Source: CBDCYS01 sp965224215
GTDB lineage: Bacteria > Acidobacteriota > Terriglobia > Bryobacterales > UBA6623
Direction of reading: 5' to 3'
Assembly (NCBI GenBank): GCA_965224215.1
Contig: CBDCYS010000068.1
Span: forward strand, 186,001 to 250,000
DNA: 64,000 nucleotides
Both the position numbers and the translations under genes were made by a program. Positions 55,629-64,000 of the stretch are shown here, one piece after another. Under the pieces are notes generated by a model, which was given only the letters and a program-made list of their open reading frames with translations, did no database searches and was not told the DNA's origin. How positions within the stretch are numbered: position 1 is the first letter of the stretch; each line of letters begins with the position of its first letter.

Positions 55629-56826
55629 ATGGATGAAAGACCATGCTCCAGAGCAGCCCCGCAGCCATCTTCGCGAGCAGTCGTGCGCGGAGACGGCGGA
55701 GCTGTTGTCGACTGCCGAGGGCCTTGCCAGAGCCCGCCACCTCCAGCGCGGAGCATTCTTCGGGCGCACGGCAGGCGTTGCCCGGCAAGCCGCAGGCGGG
55801 AAAAAACCCGCTGTTTCCGCCGCAACCTCAGGCGCCTCTCAACCCGACCTCAAAGCCGAGAACGGCGAGCCGCAGCCTATCAGCATTTGGCAACCCGAGA
55901 ACGCTGACGGCGAACTCATTTTCGTGCGGCCGGACCCGCTGCCCCTCGGAGACCACTATTCGGCCACCACGACCCTGAAGGCGAAGAAGAACTCACAAAC
56001 ACGCCGCATCTGTTTCTTTGGTGAATCGGTAGCCGCCGGCTATCTCTACGCGCCGCACCTGACGCCGGCGCAAGTGTTGCAGGACCAGCTCCAGTGCTTG
56101 GCCGGCTCGGATCAGTACGAAGTCATCGACCTTGCGCGTACCAATGAGAGCATCCCCGAGCTGCTGCGCACCGTCAGGAGCTCGATGCAGCTCGAACCGG
56201 ATGCTCTTGTCATCTTCACAGGCAACAACTGGACTCTGCTCAATACCCCATTCGCGACACCCTACTCACCTTCGATTGACGAGCGTCAACTGCTTGCTTT
56301 GGCCCTGAGAGAAGGCGGCAACCCGCGTGTCTTTGAACTTGCAACGGCAGGGCTCCGGCGAGTAGTCAGCACGGCTTTCTCGAGAATCTCCCGCATCGCC
56401 AAGACCGCCGGAATCCCCGTCGTGATCGTGATCCCGGAGATCAATTTGGCCGACTGGGAAACCCGCCAACCCGTCATGTGGCTGCCGGGCAACCAAACAG
56501 CGCGCTGGCATCAGCTATACGAAGAAGCCCGGCTCCACCTGGAAAACAACCAGTGGCAGCACGCCGCCGAGACCGCCCGCCAGATGATCGTACTGGACAA
56601 GGGACTCTGCCCAACTTCTCACCGGGTCTTAGCGTGCGCTCATCTAGGCGCGGGGCATCTTGACGAAGCCCAGGGCGCTTCTCAAGCCGAGGTGGATAGC
56701 AACCAAAAGGCTACCCTGTGCTTCCTGAGTGCGCCGCAGATAAGCTCGCACAGCAAGCAGCAGCAGCGCGACCTTCCTGTCCGGCTTGGATTCGCCTCGG
56801 TCGATTTGCCTCGAATATTCGCGGAA

Positions 56827-57857
56827 GGTGGGTATCCGGTTGACTCAGGTAGCCCCAAGATGTAGTATGCCGGCAGATGGAAGATTACCCTCAGAACCTG
56901 ACAGAGTTCGAGGCCCGTTTTAGCAGTGAGGAGGCCTGCCGGGAGTATCTGTTCCGGCTGCGCTGGCCGGACGGTTTCCGCTGTCCGGGTTGCGGTTGTG
57001 GAAAGTCGTGGCCTTTGCGAAAAGTGCTGCCGCAGTGCGCTGCGTGTGGGCGCCAAACCTCGGTGACCGCCGGGACCATCTTTCAGGACACGCGCAGCCC
57101 TTTGCCGTTGTGGTTTCGTGCGATGTGGTGGGTCACCACCCAAAAGACCGGAGCCAGCGCTTTGGGACTGCAAAGAGTGTTGGGGCTCAACAGGTACGAA
57201 ACGGCTTGGACCTGGCTGCACAAAATGCGGCGCGCGATGGTGCGGCCGGGACGGGATTTGCTCGCCGGGACGGTGGAAGTCGATGAAAGCTACTGGGGCG
57301 GGCTCGAAGAGGGCCTGCGGGGCCGAAACCTGAAAAACAAAGCATTGATCGCAGTGGCCGCTCAAGAGGATGGGCGGGGTATCGGCCGGATTCGCATGAA
57401 GAGAATCGAGGATGCCTCGGGCGAGAGCCTGTTGCCTTTCGTGGAGGAGTGCATCGAGCCGGGCAGCGTGGTGCATACCGACGGCTGGCCCGGTTACTCC
57501 GGGTTGAAAAAGGAAGGCTACGTCCATCAGGTCACAGTTGTCAGCAGGCAGGAGCAGTCCGCGTCGGAATTGATGCCCCGCGTCCACCGCGTGATGTCAC
57601 TGCTCAAGCGCTGGCTGCTGGGCACCCATCAGGGCGCCGTGAGCCACAAACATCTGGACTACTACCTGGACGAGTTCACCTTCCGTTTCAACCGCCGCAA
57701 ATCCAAAAGCCGCGGCAAACTCTTCTATCGGCTCGTCCAGCAGGCGGTAGCCGTGGATCCGGCGACTTACAAGATGATTGTTCGCCCGGTTACAGAACCC
57801 AAGAAAATCCCCAAACCACAAGATATTGGGGCTACCTGAGTCAACCGGATACCCATC
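56827..57857 (+). mobile_element. ISXO2-like element, copy 6
   Basis: Complete 1,031 bp with TCGCGGAA duplicated at 56819-56826 and 57858-57865, inserted in the SGNH gene in the same direction. The left end carries GGTGGGTATCC and the right end GATGGGTATCC (inverse). Confidence 0.96.
56877..57839 (+). CDS. ISXO2-like transposase, intact
   Basis: All catalytic motifs are present in 320 residues. Distinct changes include LRKVLPQCAAC (others LLQ) and MIVRPVTE (others HPVTE). It is likely active. Confidence 0.93.
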   Translation: MEDYPQNLTEFEARFSSEEACREYLFRLRWPDGFRCPGCGCGKSWPLRKVLPQCAACGRQTSVTAGTIFQDTRSPLPLWFRAMWWVTTQKTGASALGLQRVLGLNRYETAWTWLHKMRRAMVRPGRDLLAGTVEVDESYWGGLEEGLRGRNLKNKALIAVAAQEDGRGIGRIRMKRIEDASGESLLPFVEECIEPGSVVHTDGWPGYSGLKKEGYVHQVTVVSRQEQSASELMPRVHRVMSLLKRWLLGTHQGAVSHKHLDYYLDEFTFRFNRRKSKSRGKLFYRLVQQAVAVDPATYKMIVRPVTEPKKIPKPQDIGAT

Positions 57858-58425
57858 TCGCGGAATATACCGGCTCGCCAGTTCCCGGGCGCCGCATGTT
57901 CCTTGACTATTGCCATCTGACGATCGAGGCGATGAAGGTGGCGATGGCCGCGGTCACAGCCGAAATCCTGACGCTGCCCGACGCCGCTCCTGTTGTAGGG
58001 ATCTCCAACGAAAGCAATCCGCTCGAATGGAAAACGCTTGTTGAAGACTTGCCCGATCCGGCAATAACACCCGAAGCCGATGCAGCCGCCAAGTTCGGCG
58101 CGGCGATCCACAACGCCCACCGGCTGTTGACTGTGGGACCGAAAGCATCGCTGATCGAGTACTGGTGCGAACAAGCGCTCAAAGCCTCACACCTCGTCGA
58201 GGAAGCCATGCTGGACTTCGTTTCCGCCCGTGCGACAGGGCTGCCCGCTGTCCTCACCTCCGCGCAGCAACGGAACTACTCCTCCCTTTGCCGGCTGACG
58301 TTCCAAGCTGGTTGGCAATACGACTACCTGGACGCGGACGTTATTCGGGCAATCGAGGCCGTTCTCAGGCGCTCGGCATCAGCATCCAGCGAGCGGATCC
58401 AGTCGATACTTTTGGAAAAGCAAAA

Positions 58426-59456
58426 GGTGGGTATCCGGTTGACTCAGGTAGCCCCAAGATGTAGTATGCCGGCAGATGGAAGATTACCCTCAGAACCTGC
58501 CAGAATTCGAGGCCCGTTTTAGCAGTGAGGAGGCCTGCCGGGAGTATCTGTTCCGGCTGCGCTGGCCGGACGGTTTCCGCTGTCCGGGTTGCGGTTGTGG
58601 AAAGTCGTGGCCTTTGCGAAAAGTGCTGCTGCAGTGCGCTGCGTGTGGGCGCCAAACCTCGGTGACCGCCGGGACCATCTTTCAGGACACGCGCAGCCCT
58701 TTGCCGTTGTGGTTTCGTGCGATGTGGTGGGTCACCACCCAAAAGACCGGAGCCAGCGCTTTGGGACTGCAAAGAGTGTTGGGGCTCAACAGGTACGAAA
58801 CGGCTTGGACCTGGCTGCACAAAATGCGGCGCGCGATGGTGCGGCCGGGACGGGATTTGCTCGCCGGGACGGTGGAAGTCGATGAAAGCTACTGGGGCGG
58901 GCTCGAAGAGGGCCTGCGGGGCCGAAACCTGCAAAACAAAGCATTGATCGCAGTAGCCGCTCAAGAGGATGGGCGGGGTATCGGCCGGATTCGCATGAAG
59001 AGAATCGAGGATGCCTCGGGCGAGAGCCTGTTGCCTTTCGTGGAGGAGTGCATCGAGCCGGGCAGCGTGGTGCATACCGACGGCTGGCCCGGTTACTCCG
59101 GGTTGAAAAAGGAAGGCTACGTCCATCAGGTCACAGTTGTCAGCAGGCAGGAGCAGTCCAAGTCGGAATTGATGCCCCGCGTCCACCGCGTGATGTCACT
59201 GCTCAAGCGCTGGCTGCTGGGCACCCATCAGGGCGCCGTGAGCCACAAACATCTGGACTACTACCTGGACGAGTTCACCTTCCGTTTCAACCGCCGCAAC
59301 TCCAAAAGCCGCGGCAAACTCTTCTATCGGCTCGTCCAGCAGGCGGTAGCCGTGGATCCGGCGACTTACAAGATGATTGTTCACCCGGTTACAGAACCCA
59401 AGAAAATCCCCAAACCACAAGATATTGGGGCTACCTGAGTCAACCGGATACCCATC
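58426..59456 (+). mobile_element. ISXO2-like element, copy 7
   Basis: Complete 1,031 bp with AAGCAAAA duplicated at 58418-58425 and 59457-59464, also within the SGNH gene and in the same direction as copy 6. Recombination between copies 6 and 7 would delete the middle third of that gene. Confidence 0.96.
58476..59438 (+). CDS. ISXO2-like transposase, intact
   Basis: The 320-residue frame is complete with all catalytic motifs. Changes include NLPEFEARF (shared with copy 2), GRNLQNKAL, QSKSELM and NSKSRGK (both shared with copy 5). Likely active. Confidence 0.93.
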   Translation: MEDYPQNLPEFEARFSSEEACREYLFRLRWPDGFRCPGCGCGKSWPLRKVLLQCAACGRQTSVTAGTIFQDTRSPLPLWFRAMWWVTTQKTGASALGLQRVLGLNRYETAWTWLHKMRRAMVRPGRDLLAGTVEVDESYWGGLEEGLRGRNLQNKALIAVAAQEDGRGIGRIRMKRIEDASGESLLPFVEECIEPGSVVHTDGWPGYSGLKKEGYVHQVTVVSRQEQSKSELMPRVHRVMSLLKRWLLGTHQGAVSHKHLDYYLDEFTFRFNRRNSKSRGKLFYRLVQQAVAVDPATYKMIVHPVTEPKKIPKPQDIGAT

Positions 59457-59963
59457 AAGCAAAAACTCCGCAAAGATGGGCGAGACCTCGTCGACCCGCC
59501 GTTTCTCCTCGGGGAGCCCTTGGAGCGCTTCTATCCCGAGGTTCTCAAGTTCGACGACTTGACCGAACGAGCGACCCACCGCTCCCCCTGGCCGGTTTCG
59601 CGGTTCCTCTTGATTTGCGACACCGACGCCGATATCGAACTCTCCGTCACCGCGCGCCTGCCGGCAACCAGTCAACTTGAAACAGATACCAAACAACAGG
59701 AGCGCGTAACGCTCACGGTGAACAACGAGAGCGCCGGATCGATCTCACTCGGTACGAAATGGAGCAGCCAGAGCCTCCACGTTGACCGCGGTCTTCTCAC
59801 AAAAGGGATCAACACGATCGGCCTGCGCTGGCCTCTTCCGGCTATCCCCGGGCACGAAGCTCTCGAAGCGGCCATCCAGCAATTGGAGCTCGGCTGGGAA
59901 GCCGATCTGCACCCTGTGTTCGGCGAGATCTATTCGCTCGTCGCGAAACCGATCGCGAAATAG

Positions 59964-60835
59964 CCGGACGAAACGCGAACGTCGATCAGACACTCGCCGC
60001 CGAGCAAAGCTTGAGTCGAGTGCCGAGCGTGAGGCACCCAAAATGGGCCGCAAGAAATGGCCCCGGCGCGCGTAGTCCACAACTGAGGCCCGGAGGCCGA
60101 CGCGGCCCGCCAAGGCGCGCGCCACATCGGGGCCCGCCCTTTGGTGAGTTAGATGCAAAGTGTGCTGTTTTCGTAGACTTCCTTGGACTTTTCGATGTAC
60201 TTTCACGTGAATTTTCGGCCTCCCGGGCTGGATCGGAGGGGTTGTGGATTCGGGCAAGCTGCTTTGTTTCAGTGACATAAGAAATTCGATTGCAGGGTTT
60301 GGCAGGTTTTGTCAGGTTTTTGGAATTTTTGGGCCCTCGTGAGGTCCAGCTTGCCTTTGCATTCGCTAGAGCAGGGGGTTGTGCATGACTGCTTTTGATT
60401 CGACGATTCACCGCTCTTAGAATAACGGCACTATTGCGGATGTCAAGCCTTGAGCGGGAACATTTGTTGAAAACAGAGGGGATGCTTCTTTTCGGTTCCG
60501 TGACTGGACTTTGGTCTTTGGCGTTATCGGCGTGTTGGGTGCTTGGCAGGCAAGGATGCCCGCCCCACTTCAGAATGGCCAAGTCCTTATCGGGGCCGGG
60601 CTTGCGGGCCCACTCTCTTTCGCACCGTCCCTAAAGGACCGGCCTAGAACGAACAAGGCTCGTGGCCGAGGACCGGACTGTGGACGAGGTTTTTATCTCA
60701 GCCCAAGGATGCGCGAGCCCTTCGAGCAGCCCATTAGGTTGGCGATTGCCCACGAAATAGACTCTGTCTGAGGAGTGAGCGCCGGCCTGTCTGCTTGGTC
60801 GCGTTGATTCCTTGGGGCTTGCAACTTTCCTTGAT
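59964..60835. other. 872-bp gene-free stretch
   Basis: A long minus-strand frame exists (59986-60582) but lacks a domain, start signal or normal composition, so no gene is called. A 26-bp palindromic repeat lies at 60543-60568, like that at 41414. The last 25 bases lead into a sigma-54 promoter. Confidence 0.6.
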
Positions 60836-60852
60836 TTGGCACTGTACTTGCA
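60836..60852 (+). promoter_or_regulatory. Sigma-54 (-24/-12) promoter
   Basis: TTGGCAC-TGTAC-TTGCA matches the sigma-54 consensus TGGCAC-N5-TTGC with the exact 10-bp separation between GG and GC. The start of transcription would fall near 60863, 44 bp before the ATG of the AT-hook gene. The -12 region also forms an inverted repeat, TTGCAC-CACTGGA-GTGCAA (60848-60866). An activator gene of the proper class occurs at 18962-20490 but is frameshifted. Confidence 0.72.
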
Positions 60853-60906
60853 CCACTGGAGTGCAAGCCGAGCCGTGTACCCGGCGCTTTTCGAAGGGAG
60901 CAATAC

Positions 60907-61077
60907 ATGAACGAAGACATCATCATGCAAGCGATTCGTGTGCTCAGAGAGCAACGAGTCGTGCTGGACCAAGCGATTCAAGCTGTTGAGTCGGTCGCGG
61001 GCGATCAACCGAAGCGGGGTCGTCCGCCAAAGATCATCGCCGACTGGCATCGCAACAAAAGTGAATCAAATCGCTAG
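60907..61077 (+). CDS. Small AT-hook protein, 56 residues
   Basis: AAGGGAG lies 7 bp before ATG 60907. The product begins with an amphipathic helix (EDIIMQAIRVLREQRVVLDQ) and ends with QPKRGRPPKIIADWHRNKS, where KRGRPPK is a canonical AT-hook (GRP core with flanking basics) for minor-groove binding of A/T-rich DNA. Proteins of this shape are frequent in Acidobacteriota and unstudied. It is too short for common gene callers. A sigma-54 promoter stands upstream and no other gene follows in the same transcript before the SYLF gene, 119 bp away. Confidence 0.72.
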   Translation: MNEDIIMQAIRVLREQRVVLDQAIQAVESVAGDQPKRGRPPKIIADWHRNKSESNR

Positions 61078-61196
61078 CCTGTATTTCCCATCACCTGAAA
61101 ACTTGCGAAAAAAGTGAAAAAGAGTGATATTGTCGTAGCTAGACCCTGCCGCGAGCACTGCTATGGCTCGCGTTTCAACCGAGGAGACCGAACATC

Positions 61197-61892
61197 ATGA
61201 AACTACGAATTTGTGTATTAACGATTGCCGTCGCCGCCGAACTCAGCGGCGCCCACAAAGCCGTCGAGCGTGTCGATAGGGCGACTGAAGTGCTGACCGA
61301 AGTCATGGGAACGCCCGAAAAGGCCGTCCCCTCGGACCTGCTTTCGAAAACCCATTGCGTGGCGATCATCCCCGGCGTCAAGAAAGTCGGCCTGGGCCTC
61401 GGCGGCAAGTACGGCAAGGGCGTGATCACCTGCCGCGGCCAGGGCGGCAACGGCCGCGGCCAGGGCGGCAACGGCTGGACAGGGCCATCGACGGTCCGCA
61501 TTGAAGGCGGCAGCGTCGGATTCCAGATCGGCGGCAGCTCGACCGACGTGATCCTCTTGGTGATGAACAAGAAGGGCAAGGACAAGCTGCTGGCGAGTAA
61601 GGTCACGCTCGGCGCCGAGGCGGCTGTGGCCGGTGGGCCGGTGGGCCGCTCCGCCCAAGCCCAGACCGATGCGCAGATGCATGCCGAGATTCTCTCCTAC
61701 TCGAGATCGCGCGGCGCCTTCGCCGGCATATCTCTGGAGGGCGCCACATTGCGGCCAGACAACGACGACAACAAAGCGATCTACGGCAAAGAAGTGACGC
61801 CCACCGACATTCTCTCGGGCAAGGTTGCCGGACCCGCTTCGACAAAGGTGCTTTCCGCCGCGCTGACGAAGTATTCAGCGAAAGAGCACTAA
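61197..61892 (+). CDS. SYLF/Ysc84-domain lipid-binding protein, exported
   Basis: The 231-residue protein has a short hydrophobic N-terminus (LRICVLTIAVAAEL) and a SYLF domain: VLTEVMGTPEKAVPSDLL, CVAIIPGVKKVGLGLGGKYGKGVI, VGFQIGGSSTDVILLVMN and the late FAGISLEGATLRPDND. SYLF domains bind phosphoinositides or membranes in eukaryotes; the bacterial role is unclear. GAGGAG precedes the ATG. An in-frame 21-bp duplication (61434-61475) gives GQGGNGRGQGGNG within the domain. Intact. Confidence 0.9.
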   Translation: MKLRICVLTIAVAAELSGAHKAVERVDRATEVLTEVMGTPEKAVPSDLLSKTHCVAIIPGVKKVGLGLGGKYGKGVITCRGQGGNGRGQGGNGWTGPSTVRIEGGSVGFQIGGSSTDVILLVMNKKGKDKLLASKVTLGAEAAVAGGPVGRSAQAQTDAQMHAEILSYSRSRGAFAGISLEGATLRPDNDDNKAIYGKEVTPTDILSGKVAGPASTKVLSAALTKYSAKEH

Positions 61893-61984
61893 GCCCCTAT
61901 GTGACTGAACGGGTGGCCTTGCCACATCCTGTTGTTTTGGTGCTCGTGGTGGCGTTCGGGCGTAGCACGCTACGCCCCTACGGT

Positions 61985-63100
61985 CAGCCTCGAGGTCGGC
62001 GCTGCCGCGATCGAGTGATCGTCTCGAAAGTCGCGGATACTGTCCCAACCGTAGGGTCGGGAACTGGCGCGGTGGCCCGTCAGGACCTGGCTTGGCTGTA
62101 TCCGGGGTTTCCCCCTTCGTGCCCGGTTAACCGTGTCCGTGGCTCCGTTTCCAGCTCCCGCCACCTCGCACGCAGCATGAAGATTTCCTTCACTACGCGC
62201 TCCTGCACACTTCACGACAAGGTTTATGAGACCTATCCGATCGGAGTTGCTTGCGACGACAGCTCGGAAGCCGTCACCCGAATCCAGGTGTCTGCTCTCG
62301 CCATTGACTACTCCACCGCTTCCGACCGAGGCCTTGGGTTAACGCCAAGTCCGTTCAGCCTTCCCCTTGCCGTATAGTCTTCGTCTCAGATCCTGCAGAC
62401 TACCGGACGCTTTTATCATTTCGCCCCTGCCTCACTGTGTTGACCAAGACTTCATGTGCAGCAAGGCTCCTTCGCTCCACGGGCGTTACCCCGCTTCCTC
62501 ACTACTACGAACCTAGCCGCCATCCTCTCGCCTTCCACCGTTTCCTGGTTTTCGCCAGTTATACGGCTTCCCTGCTCCGCCAATTTCTCGACGGGACGAG
62601 GAGGGCTTCTCCAGTTGCTTAGCATGCCCTTGTCACCGTGCTGTCCCTAGCACCCCGCCGGAGTGAACTGGCGCTGCAGTCAGTCTGCGCCAGGCCATGC
62701 TGCCTTCACCCGTGGAAAGAGGGTTCGGCCTCCGGAGTTTTAGCTTTTCGAGGCCACCTATGGGTTCACTTTTGTTACGGCCCGGTGACTTGCTCACCAT
62801 CCCAAGGATGGCTTTGTCAGTTGGCTTCATCGGCTTCGTTTCCTCCACACGGATGCAACCCAAGCTACGGGGCTCTGACTTTTACCCCGGTGGGACTGTC
62901 TCCCACTGAACATGCCAGCCTTGACTGGACACACTTTCCACCGACTTTCCCCTGCGGACACAACCGTTTCCGCAAATACCGGTCAAGCAGATCGCTCCAG
63001 GTCTATGCCCTTGACGTGTGCCCGCGCGCTCGACCACGAGCCACGGTCCCTGATGCTGCCCGATTTGGATAAAATGTGTGAGGATCATTACCTACGGAGC
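61985..63100 (-). mobile_element. Degenerate group II intron with almost no reverse transcriptase
   Basis: Read on the minus strand, the region looks like structured intron RNA rather than protein: TCGTAGTAGTGAGGAAGCGG and GTAACGCCCGTGGAGCGAAG just before a short ORF that starts as the group II intron maturase family does. The usual ORF of about 450 codons is replaced by 26 codons, and a piece resembling the maturase C-terminus (KRWSSQW) follows at once in another frame. The following 300 nt are GC-rich and structured, like domains IV-VI, but domain V was not identified with certainty. Boundaries are approximate. Confidence 0.5.
62338..62419 (-). pseudogene. Reverse transcriptase/maturase remnant
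   Basis: From ATG 62419: MIKASGSLQDLRRRLYGKGK then AERTWR and TAA. This resembles the N-terminus of a group II intron maturase family (SLQDLRRRIY-type start) as I remember it. The next sequence in a different frame, LTQGLGRKRWSSQW, resembles the far C-terminus of the same family, so the palm, fingers and thumb were deleted. Confidence 0.5.
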
Positions 63101-63257
63101 GAAATCGTTGCCAAGCCGAGCAGAAATTTCCAAGCCGGAGTTCACACCCCCATGCGTGAGCGTGGGGTCAGGCACCCGGCCAGTGGCTGCCGGCAGCGGT
63201 CGCGAAGCCCCGTTTGGTTGCGGCTCGTCCGGGTTAAGAAACGGGGGGAGATAACGC

Positions 63258-63588
63258 TTGGCCTCCAAGAAAAACTTGCCCGCGGCATTCCTGAGCTACT
63301 CTCATTTCGATGACGAACACGAGGGTGGCCGCATCACTGAGCTTCGGGAGCGCTTGACCCTTGAGGTAAAGTTCCAGACGAGTGAAGAGTTTCTTATCTT
63401 CCAAGACCGCAACGACATCAAGTGGGGCCAGAATTGGAAAACCCGCATCCATGGAGCCCTGGGCGCGGTGACCTTTCTGATTCCAATTCTGACTCCGAGT
63501 TTCTCAAAAGTGACTATTGCCGCGGGGAGGTTGAGAAGTTCCTGGATCGTGAGAAGCAGCTTGATCGGAACGATCTCATTCTCCCTAT
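63258..63588 (+). pseudogene. TIR-domain protein, frameshifted and cut by an IS
   Basis: From TTG 63258 (GGGGGGAG upstream) the frame reads a bacterial TIR domain: AAFLSYSHFDDEHEGGRI, a long insert with FQTSEEFLIFQDRNDIKWGQ, and FLIPILTPSF. The frame shifts near 63500; the continuation LKSDYCRGEVEKFLDREKQL and NDLILPM is in the next frame. ISXO2-like copy 8 cuts it after residue 110 or so. The conserved Asp/Glu-rich QDRND and YCRGE segments suit an NAD-cleaving TIR. Such genes take part in anti-phage signalling when paired with sensors; the C-terminal partner domain, if any, is beyond the IS. Confidence 0.78.
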
Positions 63589-64000
63589 GATGGGTATCCG
63601 GTTGACTCAGGTAGCCCCAAGATGTAGTATGCCGGCAGATGGAAGATTACCCTCAGAACCTGACAGAATTCGAGTCCCGTTTAGCAGTGAGGAGGCCTGC
63701 CGGGAGTATCTGTTCCGGCTGCGCTGGCCGGACGGTTTCCGCTGTCCGGATTGCGGTTGTGGAAAGTCGTGGCCTTTGCGAAAAGTGCTGCTGCAGTGCG
63801 CTGCGTGTGGGCGCCAAACCTCGGTGACCGCCGGGACCATCTTTCAGGACACGCGCAGCCCTTTGCCGTTGTGGTTTCGTGCGATGTGGTGGGTCACCAC
63901 CCAAAAAACCGGAGCCAGCGCTTTGGGACTTCAAAGAGTGTTGGGGCTCAACAGGTACGAAACGGCTTGGACCTGGCTGCACAAAATGCGGCGCGCGATG
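63589..64000 (+). mobile_element. ISXO2-like element, copy 8 (cut by window edge)
   Basis: The left end GATGGGTATCCGG starts at 63589; the probable duplicated target is CTCCCTAT (63581-63588), but the right end is outside. It lies within the TIR gene in the same direction. Confidence 0.93.
63639..64000 (+). pseudogene. ISXO2-like transposase, frameshifted and truncated by window edge
   Basis: A T is missing in the CCCGTTTTAGC stretch (CCCGTTTAGC at about 63677-63686), so the frame fails at residue 14 (TEFESRL). The FESR sequence groups it with copies 4 and 5. Downstream sequence to 64000 keeps the normal coding sequence in the other frame, including the zinc ribbon (with CPDC in place of CPGC). 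Confidence 0.9.

Larger units (their letters stand above)
55633..59963 (+). pseudogene. SGNH-hydrolase/TPR protein, split by two ISXO2-like insertions
   Basis: Three exon-like pieces (55633-56826, 57866-58425, 59465-59963) form one gene of about 750 codons when both ISs and one copy each of TCGCGGAA and AAGCAAAA are removed: LPRIFAE joins YTGSPVPGRRMF, and LLEKQK joins LRKDGRDLVDPP, both in frame. The SGNH fold shows block I ICFFGESVAAGY (Gly-Glu-Ser), block III VIFTGNNW and block V LDYCHLT with the Asp-His pair. Between III and V a TPR-like pair (NNQWQHAAETARQMIVLDKG) is inserted. The C-terminus is a beta domain. It starts 4 bp after the carbamoyltransferase. Such enzymes are esterases or acyltransferases; the pair suggests a tailoring function. 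Confidence 0.9.

Noticed and set aside
59986..60582. A 198-codon minus-strand gene
   Set aside because: Covers an intergenic palindromic repeat and shows no domain or start signal.
62633..63088. Protein-coding genes in the 62-63 kb segment
   Set aside because: Frames on both strands look like translated structured RNA; the group II intron reading explains them better.

Overview
This is a GC-rich bacterial chromosome segment crowded with insertion sequences. The gene set fits Acidobacteriota best: DUF1501 Tat protein, DUF4139 and DUF1684 proteins, CehA-type PHP protein, several DinB/RodZ/SpoIIE proteins, a NodU-type carbamoyltransferase and IS1595 (ISXO2) elements. No rRNA or marker gene is present, so this is an inference. 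About one gene in three is broken by an insertion, a one-base indel or an in-frame stop. That pattern suggests a lineage in active decay under an IS burst, such as a host-restricted or bottlenecked organism; some indels could instead be consensus errors.

Mobile DNA. Eight copies of one ISXO2-like element (about 1,031 bp, 8-bp target duplications) lie at 1-1205, 12732, 16781, 42207, 43250, 56827, 58426 and 63589. Five copies of an exactly 530-bp element with CCTGAATTATGCAC ends, 5-bp duplications and no credible gene lie at 55, 14112, 31225, 37566 and 45394. A different IS1595 element lies at 47328-48376. There are also an rve-type transposase, two tyrosine-recombinase remnants beside tRNA-Arg and tRNA-Asn, and a degenerate group II intron at about 61985-63100.

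Layout. 1.2-9.7 kb: a GntR/FCD regulator followed by a 2-oxoacid:ferredoxin oxidoreductase operon (beta, delta, alpha, second beta fused to gamma), an FAD oxidoreductase, ferredoxins and a TauE permease. Both beta-type genes are frameshifted. 10.3-24.8 kb: DUF4139 protein, PHP protein, a FliA-type sigma factor cut by an IS, a frameshifted sigma-54 activator, DUF1684 protein, a DeoC with a microcompartment-style N-terminal extension, and a GAF-GAF-SpoIIE phosphatase. 24.9-35 kb: lysA, a frameshifted GT39-like membrane protein, a divergent GT2-methyltransferase-M28 operon, rodZ, an enolase-superfamily protein and a DinB protein. 35-42 kb: a tRNA-bounded island of integrase and transposase debris, then a large nidogen-domain metalloprotease-like secreted protein. 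44-50 kb: BrnTA toxin-antitoxin, an IS-split membrane protein and a DUF1501 gene with an internal TAG. 51-60 kb: a transglutaminase-like lipoprotein, a ruined hydratase, a small GG-leader peptide gene, a carbamoyltransferase, and an SGNH/TPR gene split by two ISs. 60-64 kb: a 56-residue AT-hook protein behind a sigma-54 promoter, a SYLF protein, the intron remnant and a TIR-domain gene cut by an IS.

Two patterns cross the window. First, short perfect or near-perfect tandem duplications (10-21 bp units) repeatedly fall on start or stop codons. Second, reading frames can be restored exactly by removing an IS plus one target-site copy in at least four genes, showing that the insertions are recent.
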